A stretch of 64,000 bases of DNA from DATIXJ01 sp963714795 (GCA_963714795.1 CAVQPS010000008.1:372001-436000); one strand, 5' to 3'; numbered from the stretch's first letter, positions 48,301 to 57,323 are shown. The notes: generated by a model not told the origin, from the sequence alone. Numbers and translations are program-made.

Positions 48301-49572
48301 TCAATCGACAAAAATTGTCTGATCACGGCGCGCCCCGACGGAAACGATTTTCACTTCTGTGCCGGTGAGCGTTCCCATTGCCGCGATATATTTTTTGGCA
48401 TTCTCCGGCAAATTTCCGAACGATGTAATGTGAGAAGTTTTCGATTGCCAGCCGGGAAATGTTTCATAAACCGGCGTAATCGATTTCAAAGAGTGCGCAT
48501 CGGATGGAAACGATTTTAATTCTTTTCCGTTGACGTGATATCCTGTGCAAATTTTGATTGTCTCGAATGAATCGAGGACATCGAGCTTGGTGATGGCGAT
48601 GTGACTAATGCCGTTGATCATCGCGGAATATTTCAGACTGAAGGCATCGAACCAGCCGCACCGCCGCGGTCTGCCGGTTGTTGCGCCATACTCGCCGCCG
48701 ATCTCGCGAAGATTGTTTCCGATGGCATTATCGAGTTCCGTTGGAAACGGTCCGTTGCCGACGCGTGTTGCATACGCTTTGACGACGCCGAGAATCGACG
48801 TTACTGCAGTCGGCGGAATTCCCAATCCCGTGCACGCACCGCCGGACGTCGGATTGGAAGATGTGACGAACGGATATGTCCCGTGATCGACATCCAATAA
48901 AGCTCCCTGCGCACCTTCGGCAAGGATCCGTTTATTGTTTTTCAATGCAGAATTAAGATAGAGCGCAGTGTCAGTAATATACTCATCGATTTTTTTATCA
49001 AACGATTCATATTCCTCAACGATTTTGTCGACGTTCAGTTCCGGGTTGCCGTAAATCTTGTTGAGTATCTGATTCTTTTCTTCGATGTTCCGTTTCAGTT
49101 TGTTAACGAAAACATCTCTGTTGAGTAAATCGACAATCCGAATGCCGGTTCGCATAAATTTATCGATATATGCCGGACCGATGCCGCGTCCGGTTGTGCC
49201 GATTTTTTCCGAGGTTTTCTCGCGGATGGTGTCGAGCAATTTGTGATACGGCATGATGAGATGTGCGTTGTGGCTGACGAGCAGGCGTCCGGTAATATCG
49301 ATGTTGAGCGATTGAAGCTGATGGATTTCATCCATCAGGGCAATCGGATCGATAACGACTCCGTTGCCGATCACGCAGGTGACGTGCGGATGAAAAATGC
49401 CGGAAGGAATGAGGTGGAGGACATATTCTTTTTCACCGATGACGACGGTATGTCCGGCGTTCGCACCGCCCTGGTAGCGCGCAACAATGTCGATATTCTC
49501 GCTGAGGTGATCGACGATTTTTCCTTTTCCTTCATCGCCCCACTGGGCGCCGACGATGATTTGTACAGGCAT
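48301..49572 (-). CDS. purA: Adenylosuccinate synthetase
   Basis: 423 residues, standard length. The N-terminal GTP-binding GAQWGDEGKGKIVDHL and NANAGHT-like GGANAGHTVV are present. SHNAHLIMPYH, TTGRGIGPAYIDK, EGAQGALLDVDHGTYPFVTSSNP and TTGRPRRCGWFDA are also present. It joins IMP and aspartate using GTP, the first committed step to AMP. It follows an intrinsic terminator that ends the sec-STAS operon and has its own GGAAAACTCC site, and it heads the run purA-kinase-dctQ-dctM. Confidence 0.98.
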   Translation of the reverse strand: MPVQIIVGAQWGDEGKGKIVDHLSENIDIVARYQGGANAGHTVVIGEKEYVLHLIPSGIFHPHVTCVIGNGVVIDPIALMDEIHQLQSLNIDITGRLLVSHNAHLIMPYHKLLDTIREKTSEKIGTTGRGIGPAYIDKFMRTGIRIVDLLNRDVFVNKLKRNIEEKNQILNKIYGNPELNVDKIVEEYESFDKKIDEYITDTALYLNSALKNNKRILAEGAQGALLDVDHGTYPFVTSSNPTSGGACTGLGIPPTAVTSILGVVKAYATRVGNGPFPTELDNAIGNNLREIGGEYGATTGRPRRCGWFDAFSLKYSAMINGISHIAITKLDVLDSFETIKICTGYHVNGKELKSFPSDAHSLKSITPVYETFPGWQSKTSHITSFGNLPENAKKYIAAMGTLTGTEVKIVSVGARRDQTIFVD

Positions 49573-49594
49573 GGAGTTTTCCTATCAATAAAAA

Positions 49595-49623
49595 ACTCCG
49601 ATGTTGGAAAACGGCATCGGAGT
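49595..49623 (-). terminator. Intrinsic terminator after the STAS gene
   Basis: On the minus strand: stem ACTCCGATG / CATCGGAGT (49623-49615 and 49603-49595), 11-nt loop, then TTTTTTATT. A classic Rho-independent terminator, 28 bp past the STAS stop and upstream of purA. Confidence 0.9.
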
Positions 49624-49650
49624 CTCTCGGTTGAGAATATTCATGAACGA

Positions 49651-49989
49651 TTACTTGAAACTTTCGATCGCTTCTTTCGCTGTGGGATAAAGTTCGAACA
49701 CGGTGCTGAGTTTCGTAATGACGAGCAGGCTCTCGATTTTTTTCGATGCCGCGGCAATTTTCAGTTCGCCACCGGCATTCCGCATCGTTTGCAATGCGCC
49801 GATGAGCATGCTCAGTCCGGAACTGTTCATCGACTGGACGGCGGAAAGATCGACCAAAACTTTTTTCTTTTTCTTCTCGATCAGCTTATGAAGAATGTCG
49901 TTCAATGCCGTTGCATCCGGTCCGCCGAGAACGTTCCCTTCCAGATCGATGATACTGACGCCGGACGTTTCGTTACTGGATAGTTTCAT
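49651..49989 (-). CDS. STAS domain anti-sigma-factor antagonist
   Basis: 112 residues from ATG 49989, which overlaps the end of secF by 17 bp. The STAS pattern is complete: VSIIDLEGNVLGGPDATAL, KKVLVDLSAVQSMNSSGLSMLIGAL and GELKIAAASKKIESLLVITKL. The serine in MNSSGLSML is the usual phosphorylation site of SpoIIAA/RsbV-type proteins. These bind and remove an anti-sigma kinase when unphosphorylated. No partner kinase or phosphatase is nearby. Co-translation with secF is unusual and is noted below. Confidence 0.93.
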   Translation of the reverse strand: MKLSSNETSGVSIIDLEGNVLGGPDATALNDILHKLIEKKKKKVLVDLSAVQSMNSSGLSMLIGALQTMRNAGGELKIAAASKKIESLLVITKLSTVFELYPTAKEAIESFK

Positions 49990-50932
49990 AACTGATTTTT
50001 TCTGTGGCAACGGGTTTTGACTTCTTCCGCAGTTTCCGGTTCGTATAATCGAGTGCGATAGCGCTTGCGATGTAAATCGATGAATACGTGCCGGTCGTGA
50101 TACCGATGGTCAGTGCGAATGAAAATCCCCTGTTGACTTCTCCGCCGAAGAAGAACAGGATCAGCGTGATGACGAAAATCGTTCCCGATGTGATGATGGT
50201 ACGGCTCAAGGTTTCATTCAAGCTTTTATTGATGAGCTCCACCAGCGGCATCGATTTGAATATTTTTTTATTTTCGCGGATACGGTCGAAAATAACGACG
50301 GTATCGTTCATCGAAAGACCGACAATGGTCAAAAAAGCCGCAATCATGTTCTGATCGATCTCGAAGTTCGTATACGGCGTGAGACCGTCGAAAATGGAAA
50401 CGAATCCGAGCGCAACCATAACGTCGTGAAAGAGAGCGACGATAGCGCCGAGACCGTAAATGAATTCAAACCGGAATGCAACGTATAATCCCATGGCAAG
50501 GAGTGAAGCGAGAACGGCGAACAAGGCGTTGCGCCGTAATTCCAATCCGATCTTCGGTCCGATTTTTTGATCCTGCAATACGAACGGCTTCAACTCGGGG
50601 AAATTCTGTTGCAGTGCCGTCTTGATTCGATCTCCGACAGAAGTTCCTTCGCCTTGCTGTTCCGTCCGGATGAGGAGACGGTTTTCCTGACCGTAGACTT
50701 TAATTTCCGATTTCGGGAAGTCGGCTTTATCCATCATATCCCTGATTTTGGAAACGTCGGGCGGTTGGGAAAATTCCACAATCATTTCCGTTCCGCCTAA
50801 GAAATCGATACCGAAATGAAATCCCTTCACGGTGAGTGAAACAATTCCCGCAAGGATGACCGCTGCGGAAATCATGTACCACATGTTCCGCTTGCCCATG
50901 AAATCGATAGTTGTTTTACGAAAGAAACGCAT
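49973..50932 (-). CDS. secF: Protein translocase subunit SecF
   Basis: 319 residues. After a first membrane segment (MWYMISAAVILAGIVSL) comes the small periplasmic domain with FGIDFLGGTEMIVEF. The RND-type core follows with IGPKIGLELRRNALFAVLASLLAMGLYVAFRFE, VALFHDVMVALGFVSIF, MIAAFLTIVGLSMNDTVVIFDRIRE and LNETLSRTIITSGT. It works with SecD to use the proton gradient to complete Sec export. It begins 16 bp after secD and overlaps the STAS gene at its end. Confidence 0.97.
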   Translation of the reverse strand: MRFFRKTTIDFMGKRNMWYMISAAVILAGIVSLTVKGFHFGIDFLGGTEMIVEFSQPPDVSKIRDMMDKADFPKSEIKVYGQENRLLIRTEQQGEGTSVGDRIKTALQQNFPELKPFVLQDQKIGPKIGLELRRNALFAVLASLLAMGLYVAFRFEFIYGLGAIVALFHDVMVALGFVSIFDGLTPYTNFEIDQNMIAAFLTIVGLSMNDTVVIFDRIRENKKIFKSMPLVELINKSLNETLSRTIITSGTIFVITLILFFFGGEVNRGFSFALTIGITTGTYSSIYIASAIALDYTNRKLRKKSKPVATEKISYETIQ

Positions 50933-50948
50933 TCATTTCTCCAAAAGG

Positions 50949-52838
50949 TTAACCAAAGTTGACGTGAATTCCGCGTTCGAGCAGGATGCCGATGATCACT
51001 CTGCTGACCACCACGGCGCTGAAGACGCTGGCGACGATACCGATCATGAGCGTTAACGCAAATCCCTGCACCGGACCGCTTCCGAATTGATACAGGATAA
51101 TACCGGTGATGAGCGCCGTAAGATTTGAATCGAATATTGCAGAGAATGCACGGGTGTAACCGGCATCGATCGCGGCGGCAAGAGTTTTGCCGGTAACGGA
51201 TTCTTCACGGATACGTTCGTAAATCAGCACGTTGGCATCGACGGCGATGGCGACGGTCAGAATCAAACCGGCAATACCCGGAAGAGTGAGCGTTCCGTGA
51301 AATCCTGCAAGCACACCGAGAACGAAAAGAATATTCAGCAACAGGGCGATGTCTGCCATCGTTCCGCCGGTGCTGTAATAGAAAATCATGAATATCGCGG
51401 TGAGACCCAATGCGAGTATCGCCGCCCAGATTCCTTTTTGAATGGAATCTTCTCCGAGTGACGGTCCGACGGTCGCCTGCTGTATGATTTCGACAGGGGC
51501 AGGTAACGCTCCGGCTTTGAGTACGATTTCGAGAAGCTTTGCTTCCTGAACGTCGGTCATGCCGGTAATCTGGGAACTGCCGCCGGTAATTTTATTCTGA
51601 ACGACAGGAGCCGAGAAACAGGCATTGTCCATAATAATGGCAATCCGTTTCTTGATGTTGGCACCGGTGATGCGCGCCCAATCGCGGGAGCCGTCGTTAT
51701 TCATTTTCATTTCGACGATCGGTGTGTTATATGTCGGGTCGATCGTCGCGTGGGCATCGGTAATGACGCCGCCGTTCAGCTCAGCAACTTTTTTTACTGC
51801 AAACAAGGAATAAAATTTCTTTCCGTCGGCGGTCGTGATCGGTTTTGCTGACCAGACGAAACCCATATCGGAAGGAACAAGTCTCTTGATTTCCGGACGA
51901 TCGAGAATTTGCATCACTTTCCCACGGTCTTCATCCGCAGAATACAATTGCCCGTCCCATTCCTTCTGTGAAAACGAATTAGCGAGAGCGAAAAACGGAT
52001 GTTCCTTTCTCTGCTGTTCTATGTTTTTTGCCTGATCTTCGGGAAGCTGGGCTAAACCGGTATCGGATGCATTCGATGTGTCGGATTTTGCGGTTTCTTT
52101 TTTAGCAATTGTTTTGGAACTGTCCGTCACCAATGAATCGATTTCTTTTCCTGCGAGCGATTTATCGATGGAATTATACACTTTGAGAGCAATTTCGGGA
52201 TCGATCAATAATTTGAATTCAAGAAGCGCTGTGCCCTGCAGTAACTGACGAACTTCCGCTTCCTTGCTCACGCCGGGAAGCTCGACGATAATCCGGTTGC
52301 CTCCTTGTTTCTGGATCGATGGCTCGGATACACCGTACTGGTCGACACGGTTGCGGACGATTTCCATTGCACGGTCGACGGCATTCGTTGATTCATCGCG
52401 AAGTTTCGAGATAACTTCGTCATCGTTATCACGGATACTGCCGTAGTATCTGCTGAGACGAACCTGCTTGTCCTGGAATTTCTTCCGCAGAATATCGATG
52501 AAGTCCTGATCGCTGTTTTTCGATTCAGCACGAACTTCATCCATGATAGTATTGAAATTATCGTCTTTGTTCTTCGCAAGATCATCCAGCAATTTGAGAA
52601 GGTTGACCTCGAGGACGACTCGCATACCGCCCTGAAGATCGAGACCGAGCTTAATACGATTCTGTTTTGCATCGCGAATGGCGCTCTCATGCTGATCAAC
52701 ATATTTCGCACTATCTTCGCCGACGAGACTACGCAGGTCTTTTGTGAACGTGTAGTCTTTGTAGGTCGGATAAATGAAATAAATTGAAAGAAGGATGCAA
52801 ACAATAATAAAGATTAATTTGCCGCGGTTTTTCTTCAC
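50949..52838 (-). CDS. secD: Protein translocase subunit SecD
   Basis: 629 residues. One N-terminal membrane helix (LIFIIVCILLSIYFIYP) precedes a large periplasmic region beginning KLGLDLQGGMRVVLEV. That region contains RNRVDQYGVSEPSIQKQGGNRIIVELPGV, the SecD P1 signature. A charged insert near 245-290 (Lys, Glu, Asp, Ser rich) is longer than in E. coli. The C-terminal RND part has AGALPAPVEIIQQATVGPSLGEDSI, LTLPGIAGLILTVAIAVDANVLIYERIREE and DSNLTALITGIILYQFGSGPVQGFALTL. It is the first gene of secD-secF-STAS and has a near-consensus promoter about 73 bp upstream of the start. Confidence 0.97.
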   Translation of the reverse strand: MKKNRGKLIFIIVCILLSIYFIYPTYKDYTFTKDLRSLVGEDSAKYVDQHESAIRDAKQNRIKLGLDLQGGMRVVLEVNLLKLLDDLAKNKDDNFNTIMDEVRAESKNSDQDFIDILRKKFQDKQVRLSRYYGSIRDNDDEVISKLRDESTNAVDRAMEIVRNRVDQYGVSEPSIQKQGGNRIIVELPGVSKEAEVRQLLQGTALLEFKLLIDPEIALKVYNSIDKSLAGKEIDSLVTDSSKTIAKKETAKSDTSNASDTGLAQLPEDQAKNIEQQRKEHPFFALANSFSQKEWDGQLYSADEDRGKVMQILDRPEIKRLVPSDMGFVWSAKPITTADGKKFYSLFAVKKVAELNGGVITDAHATIDPTYNTPIVEMKMNNDGSRDWARITGANIKKRIAIIMDNACFSAPVVQNKITGGSSQITGMTDVQEAKLLEIVLKAGALPAPVEIIQQATVGPSLGEDSIQKGIWAAILALGLTAIFMIFYYSTGGTMADIALLLNILFVLGVLAGFHGTLTLPGIAGLILTVAIAVDANVLIYERIREESVTGKTLAAAIDAGYTRAFSAIFDSNLTALITGIILYQFGSGPVQGFALTLMIGIVASVFSAVVVSRVIIGILLERGIHVNFG

Positions 52839-52910
52839 GTGAGGTTTTTCAACTCCTACATCAAAAAAAGGTGATTAATTTAGGGTCAGTTTTATGAATA
52901 ACGGAATAAA

Positions 52911-52939
52911 AATATAACGCTAATTTTGCTGAAAGTCAA
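52911..52939 (-). promoter_or_regulatory. Sigma-70-type promoter for secD-secF-STAS
   Basis: On the minus strand: TTGACT (52939-52934), 17-bp spacer starting TTCAGCAA, TATATT (52916-52911). It is nearly consensus and shares its first 14 bases with the HIT promoter. Confidence 0.7.
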
Positions 52940-52996
52940 TCAAAAAACGATACCGTCGGGAGTTTTGAAAAAGAAGCCATCCGGCCAATTTTTTTC

Positions 52997-53025
52997 TTGA
53001 TTCTCGACTTCGGCACATCTATATT
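52997..53025 (+). promoter_or_regulatory. Sigma-70-type promoter for the GHL10 gene
   Basis: TTGATT (52997-53002), 17-bp spacer, TATATT (53020-53025). It lies inside the longest open frame of the gene, so the start codon must be further downstream. Confidence 0.65.
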
Positions 53026-53071
53026 GATAACCAAGTGTATTTTCTTCAATTTTTCGATACGTGTTCAACTG

Positions 53072-54823
53072 TTGAAAACATTTTTACCGCATTCATTGTA
53101 CTGCATTGTTCTTCTTTTTTGTTTCTTTTTCACAATTCAGGTTTATTGTGGCGAGAAACCTTTTCCCAAGCGTGAAATCCGCGCGGTATGGATTGCGACT
53201 GTTTCCGGGCTGGATTGGCCCAAATCCGAAGATCCGCTCGAGCAGCAGCAATCGCTCCGCATGATGGTCGACAAACTTCACCGCGCACATTTCAATACAA
53301 TTTTCTTTCAGGTACGCGGCAGAGCCGATGCAATGTACCGTTCGCATTATGAACCATGGTCACAGCAATTGACCGGAACCCTCGGTCAGGATCCGCACTG
53401 GGATCCGCTGGAATTTATTCTGACCGAAGCTCATGCCCGCGGGATGGAAGTTCACGCGTGGTTCAACACGTTCCTGGTGAAAACCGGTCCGAAGCCGACC
53501 GTTTCATCGCCGCTGCATGTTATTCTTCAACATCCTGAATGGGTTCAACAAACCGAAGACGAATGGTGGTTCGATCCCGGCATTCCTGCCGTTCGCGATT
53601 ATGTTTTGAATGTTGCCATGGATATTGTTAAGAATTACGACATCGACGGATTGCATTTTGATTATATCCGCTATCCTGCACGACCGATGTCGGATGAAGC
53701 GACATACAAACGTTATGGTAAAGGACTTCCGAAAGATGAATGGCGCCGCGAAAATATCAATAACTTTGTACGCGTATTTCATGATCAGGCATTATTGATC
53801 AAACCGATGTTGAAGATCGGATCTGCGCCGCTCGGCGTCTATATGGATATCGGGAAAGGGAGAGCGTTGCAGGGGTATGCCGAAGTTTTTCAGGACTCAC
53901 GCCGGTGGCTGCGTGAGCGCGTGCAGGATTATCTTGCGCCGCAGGTGTACTGGTCGTTCGGCGATCGATCGACGAATCCCGATTTCGTCCTGATTGCAAA
54001 TGACTGGCTGAAAAATTCATACGGCCGCCCGATTGTCGTCGGCATCGGTGCATATAAACAGGATGTGTTCGAAGAAATTCCTTCGCTGATCGATACTTCC
54101 CGTACGATCGGTGCCGCGGGGAATTCATTTTTCCGGTATGAGAGTATACACGGAATACTCGATCTGCAAGGCAGGTACCGGTACCCGGCAACTATTCCGC
54201 CGATGCCGTGGAAGGATGATGTTCCGCCGAATGCACCGCAGTTCGTCCATGTCGATAATATCGTAGACGGCATATTTCATATTCAATGGCAGCAACCGTT
54301 GCCGGCTTCCGACGGCGATCGGGCAAAATATTTTACCGTGTATCGTTCACCGGTCAAACCGGTGGATGTTGACGATGCGGCAAATATCCTTGCGATCATA
54401 CCCGCTTCGGTAACGGAATTTACCGATACGATTCGGTTTGCATCGTCCTCAAAATATTATTATGCGGTATCATCGCTGGATAAAGGGAATAATGAAAGTA
54501 CGCCTGCCGTCGAAAGCGTCGTCATTCCGGAAATCGCGAATCTTGCAAAACAATTTTCACTGGAAAACAGACTCGGACTTCATTATCCGGATCGTGTTTC
54601 ATCGGTCGTTTTCATCCCGTATGAAATTAAAGAACGTTCTCCGGTGGTGGTGAAAATTCTCGACGAACGGAATCATGAAATGCTTACGGTGGTCGATGCC
54701 GTACAATCGCCGGGCCGGTATATCGCTTCGGCGGACGTGCAGCTTTTAAAAAGCGGGAATTATTCGTACGTGATCGTTGCGGGGGATTTTACCGATCGGA
54801 AGGAGTTGCGAATTGAAAATTAA
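53072..54823 (+). CDS. Glycosyl hydrolase-like 10 (GHL10) family secreted protein
   Basis: About 583 residues if started at the TTG at 53072, which opens a signal-peptide-like stretch (LKTFLPHSLYCIVLLFCFFF). The frame is open from 52997, but the promoter there excludes an earlier start; the exact start is uncertain. The GHL10 domain (about 35-340) shows REIRAVWIATVSGLDWPKS, FNTIFFQVRGRADAMY, ARGMEVHAWFNTF and IDGLHFDYIRYP. A fibronectin-type domain follows (about 385-480). The C-terminal 75 residues resemble a degenerate sorting domain (VVVKILDERNHEML, GNYSYVIVAG). Family members are thought to cleave glycans such as peptidoglycan strands; the substrate here is unknown. Confidence 0.88.
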   Translation: MKTFLPHSLYCIVLLFCFFFTIQVYCGEKPFPKREIRAVWIATVSGLDWPKSEDPLEQQQSLRMMVDKLHRAHFNTIFFQVRGRADAMYRSHYEPWSQQLTGTLGQDPHWDPLEFILTEAHARGMEVHAWFNTFLVKTGPKPTVSSPLHVILQHPEWVQQTEDEWWFDPGIPAVRDYVLNVAMDIVKNYDIDGLHFDYIRYPARPMSDEATYKRYGKGLPKDEWRRENINNFVRVFHDQALLIKPMLKIGSAPLGVYMDIGKGRALQGYAEVFQDSRRWLRERVQDYLAPQVYWSFGDRSTNPDFVLIANDWLKNSYGRPIVVGIGAYKQDVFEEIPSLIDTSRTIGAAGNSFFRYESIHGILDLQGRYRYPATIPPMPWKDDVPPNAPQFVHVDNIVDGIFHIQWQQPLPASDGDRAKYFTVYRSPVKPVDVDDAANILAIIPASVTEFTDTIRFASSSKYYYAVSSLDKGNNESTPAVESVVIPEIANLAKQFSLENRLGLHYPDRVSSVVFIPYEIKERSPVVVKILDERNHEMLTVVDAVQSPGRYIASADVQLLKSGNYSYVIVAGDFTDRKELRIEN

Positions 54824-54843
54824 AAATTCAAAAATAAAAAGTC

Positions 54844-55359
54844 TCAATGGTGCGGCGTGTACCATTCATATTTTTTTCCATTCCAGAACAGCATCTCTTT
54901 TCGTGATTCACGATCGCTGAAAACAAGTACGTCTCCTTTCGCACTTTTCAATATGCCATATCCTGTTGCGGATAGTTTTTCGTGAGGAATGCAGTTCCAG
55001 AGATTAATCCACGTGAGGTTATCGTCTGAAGTTCCGAGCCGGGTTCCGGCGCCGGCAATCGATATATTCACAAACAATGCCTGCGTTTTCTTCCCGTGAA
55101 ATATTGCAAATCCCGTTTTGCCCGTTCGTTTTTCCGTGATCTGGATGACGACATCTTTTCGGCCGTCGCCGTTGAAATCGCCGGTAAGAACATGGGGATA
55201 TAATTTATACGTTATGGCGTAATCACGATCCATTTTTTTTTCGAATTCGAGACGCACCCACCGGGGAATATCACGAACAGGGTTTTGAATTAATCGCCGG
55301 TCCTGGGCGTGAAGCTGAACGGTAAAAAAAAGAAGAAATGCCAGATGATATATCTTCAT
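54844..55359 (-). CDS. Secreted FG-GAP/VCBS-like small protein
   Basis: 171 residues from ATG 55359 with signal peptide MKIYHLAFLLFFTVQLHAQ. The motif LTGDFNGDGRKDVVIQI is a calcium-binding FG-GAP/VCBS-type loop, followed by GFAIFHGKKTQALFV and a C-terminal MLFWNGKKYEWY. Only one such loop is present, so it is not a full propeller. The function is unknown. It lies 44 bp downstream of dctP on the same strand and may be co-transcribed with the TRAP genes. Confidence 0.7.
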   Translation of the reverse strand: MKIYHLAFLLFFTVQLHAQDRRLIQNPVRDIPRWVRLEFEKKMDRDYAITYKLYPHVLTGDFNGDGRKDVVIQITEKRTGKTGFAIFHGKKTQALFVNISIAGAGTRLGTSDDNLTWINLWNCIPHEKLSATGYGILKSAKGDVLVFSDRESRKEMLFWNGKKYEWYTPHH

Positions 55360-55403
55360 GGTGGTTCCTCGGTTGCGGTCGTTGATGGTCAACTAAAAGA
55401 AAA

Positions 55404-56420
55404 TCACTTTGACGGATTATGGGAGCGGTATTCTGCCAGGGCTTGTTCAACGCGACGGAGAAGATCTTCGGAGTATAATTTTCCGACGAGCAACTGTCTG
55501 CCGTTTGTTCCGATTTCGTCATAGCGTTTTTGAGCTTCCGGCGAAGGACGTTCGGTTATCGTAATACCGTTTTGTGTGAGTGTTGTCAGTGCTTTTGCAT
55601 TATCTTCACGACTGAGCCGTGTAAGTTTTTGCATGAATTTTTTTCCGTTGCGCACCAAAATATTTTGCAATTCGGGCGGAAGTTCATCGAATTTCTTTTT
55701 CGAGATGACCACAGCACCGGCCGCGTCGGCAAGAGGCATATGGTTCATATATTTTAGACGGGTAAACCACTGCATGGAAATTGCCACGAGCGGCGGAGCA
55801 TATACCGCGTCGATAAGATTGGTTTGCAGCGATGTCAGCACATCGGTGACGGAAAGCGGGATCGGGTTGACGCCGATAACGTTGAACATTGCTTCGGCGA
55901 CCGGGTCGCCCTCCCACATCCACATTTTTACTTTTCGTAACTCTTCCGGTGTCCGGACCGGTGTATCGGAAAAAACGTATGTCCAGCCGACTTCCGCCCA
56001 GCCGAGATTCACAAATCCACCATCCTCGAACGCCTGGTTCAATTCATCGCCGATCAATCCGGTAATGTAATCCACTTCATCGTATGATTTGAACAGAAAG
56101 GGCGTATCGAGAATCCGTGTTTTCGGTGCAATGCTTGTCATACCGACGCCGGTGATACCGGCACTATGCAGTTGTCCGACTTTAATTTTCCTCAGCACGT
56201 CTTTTTCATCTCCCTGGACGCCGCCGGCATAAATTTTAAATCCTAATTGACCATTGCTTTCTGCCCGGATTGCTTGATCATATTCTTTCATCACGTTCAT
56301 CCATGTGCTTCCGTCCGGTGCAAGAGTCGCGAATTTAATCGTGTACTGCTGGCTGAAAAGTTCAGAGCCGGTTATGCAGAGTCCGATAAGAACGGCAATA
56401 ATAATATTGATAATTTTCAA
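55404..56420 (-). CDS. dctP: TRAP transporter substrate-binding protein (DctP family)
   Basis: 338 residues with signal peptide MKIINIIIAVLIGLCITGSELFS. The DctP pattern runs YTIKFATLAPDGSTWMNVMKEY, GQLGFKIYAGGVQGDEKDVLRKIKVGQLHSAGITG, FLFKSYDEVDYI, VRTPEELRKVKMWMWEGDP and LSVTDVLTSLQTNLIDAVYAPP. An acidic-ligand arginine is plausible at the R of PEELRK, but the ligand is unknown. It follows the tatT gene by 39 bp. The family often binds dicarboxylates or other organic acids, while TPAT systems may bind hydrophobic ligands. Confidence 0.93.
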   Translation of the reverse strand: MKIINIIIAVLIGLCITGSELFSQQYTIKFATLAPDGSTWMNVMKEYDQAIRAESNGQLGFKIYAGGVQGDEKDVLRKIKVGQLHSAGITGVGMTSIAPKTRILDTPFLFKSYDEVDYITGLIGDELNQAFEDGGFVNLGWAEVGWTYVFSDTPVRTPEELRKVKMWMWEGDPVAEAMFNVIGVNPIPLSVTDVLTSLQTNLIDAVYAPPLVAISMQWFTRLKYMNHMPLADAAGAVVISKKKFDELPPELQNILVRNGKKFMQKLTRLSREDNAKALTTLTQNGITITERPSPEAQKRYDEIGTNGRQLLVGKLYSEDLLRRVEQALAEYRSHNPSK

Positions 56421-56459
56421 ATTGTACTCCTTGTTGTCACGATGGTATATTGTTCCGCA

Positions 56460-57323
56460 TTAAAAAAATTGATCGATGCCGGCACGCAGGAGTTTTGCTT
56501 TTCTCTTTGCAATCGCATTCGAAAGACGTGCTTCCGGCAAAACATCGATCGATGTCGTATCGACTGTCGTCAAACAGGATTCAAATAATTCCCGGTTTTG
56601 CGTTTGCACGGCATACGAGCGGGCATAATAAATATAGGTCATCAAAAATTTTCCATTGTTGATCCGCAGACATTCTTCAAAGTGCGATCGTGATGAGTCG
56701 GGATTGCCGCCGAACAGCTTCGGTTTCGTGCCGGCAAGCGTCCCGAGAAAAAAATGTGCGCCGCCATAATAGAATGTAGGATCATGCTGGACGACAAACC
56801 TCATCATCGCTTCCACTTTCGGAAGGTCGGCGATGGCGGAAGGGTCGGTTAAGGTCACATTGATGTAGCTGCCCCAGCCGACGGCTGTCCAGAATATTGC
56901 CGGAACGTCGTCCCGGGAAAACGATGAAAGTGCATCGGAAAATTCAGCCGGACCTTTTGAAAGAGCATCGGCAAAACGTGTATTGTGCAAAAGAATTTTC
57001 ATGCCGAAATCTTTTCCGCGGAGATAGAGGAGCCGGGCGCGGTCCGTGCTTTCATCTTCGACAAATCCCAGCGCATAACTGGTGTAGCCGATGGAAGCGA
57101 GCAGTAAATAATGATCGTTGCCGGGATCGCTGCGCAAAACCGTTTCGAGGAGTGTAAGATTGGAGGCGATGCTCTTATCGGCAATATCGAGATCTTGTCC
57201 TTCGTTGATGACGGCAAATCCGTTATCCATAATGCCGCCCATCGAATTTATCGCAATCTGTTGAAAGCAGCCGGAAAACGCAAAAATAAAAACGAAAGTA
57301 TAAAAAAAGAGTATGGTTTTCAT
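56460..57323 (-). CDS. tatT: TatT-type TRAP-associated TPR lipoprotein
   Basis: 287 residues from ATG 57323; the frame is open 17 codons further but the lipoprotein signal begins here. The signal ends FAFSGC, so Cys19 should be lipidated. The body is a helical TPR-like repeat protein with family marks LETVLRSDPGNDHYLLLASIGYTSYALGFVED, AIFWTAVGWGSYINVT, KVEAMMRFVVQHDPTFYYGGAHFFLG and SHFEECLRINNGKFLMTYIYYARSYAVQTQNRELFE. Treponema TatT (Tp0956) forms a trimer that docks onto the DctP-like TatP. The immediately adjacent dctP fits this exactly. It is a periplasmic lipoprotein of a TPAT transporter. Confidence 0.88.
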   Translation of the reverse strand: MKTILFFYTFVFIFAFSGCFQQIAINSMGGIMDNGFAVINEGQDLDIADKSIASNLTLLETVLRSDPGNDHYLLLASIGYTSYALGFVEDESTDRARLLYLRGKDFGMKILLHNTRFADALSKGPAEFSDALSSFSRDDVPAIFWTAVGWGSYINVTLTDPSAIADLPKVEAMMRFVVQHDPTFYYGGAHFFLGTLAGTKPKLFGGNPDSSRSHFEECLRINNGKFLMTYIYYARSYAVQTQNRELFESCLTTVDTTSIDVLPEARLSNAIAKRKAKLLRAGIDQFF

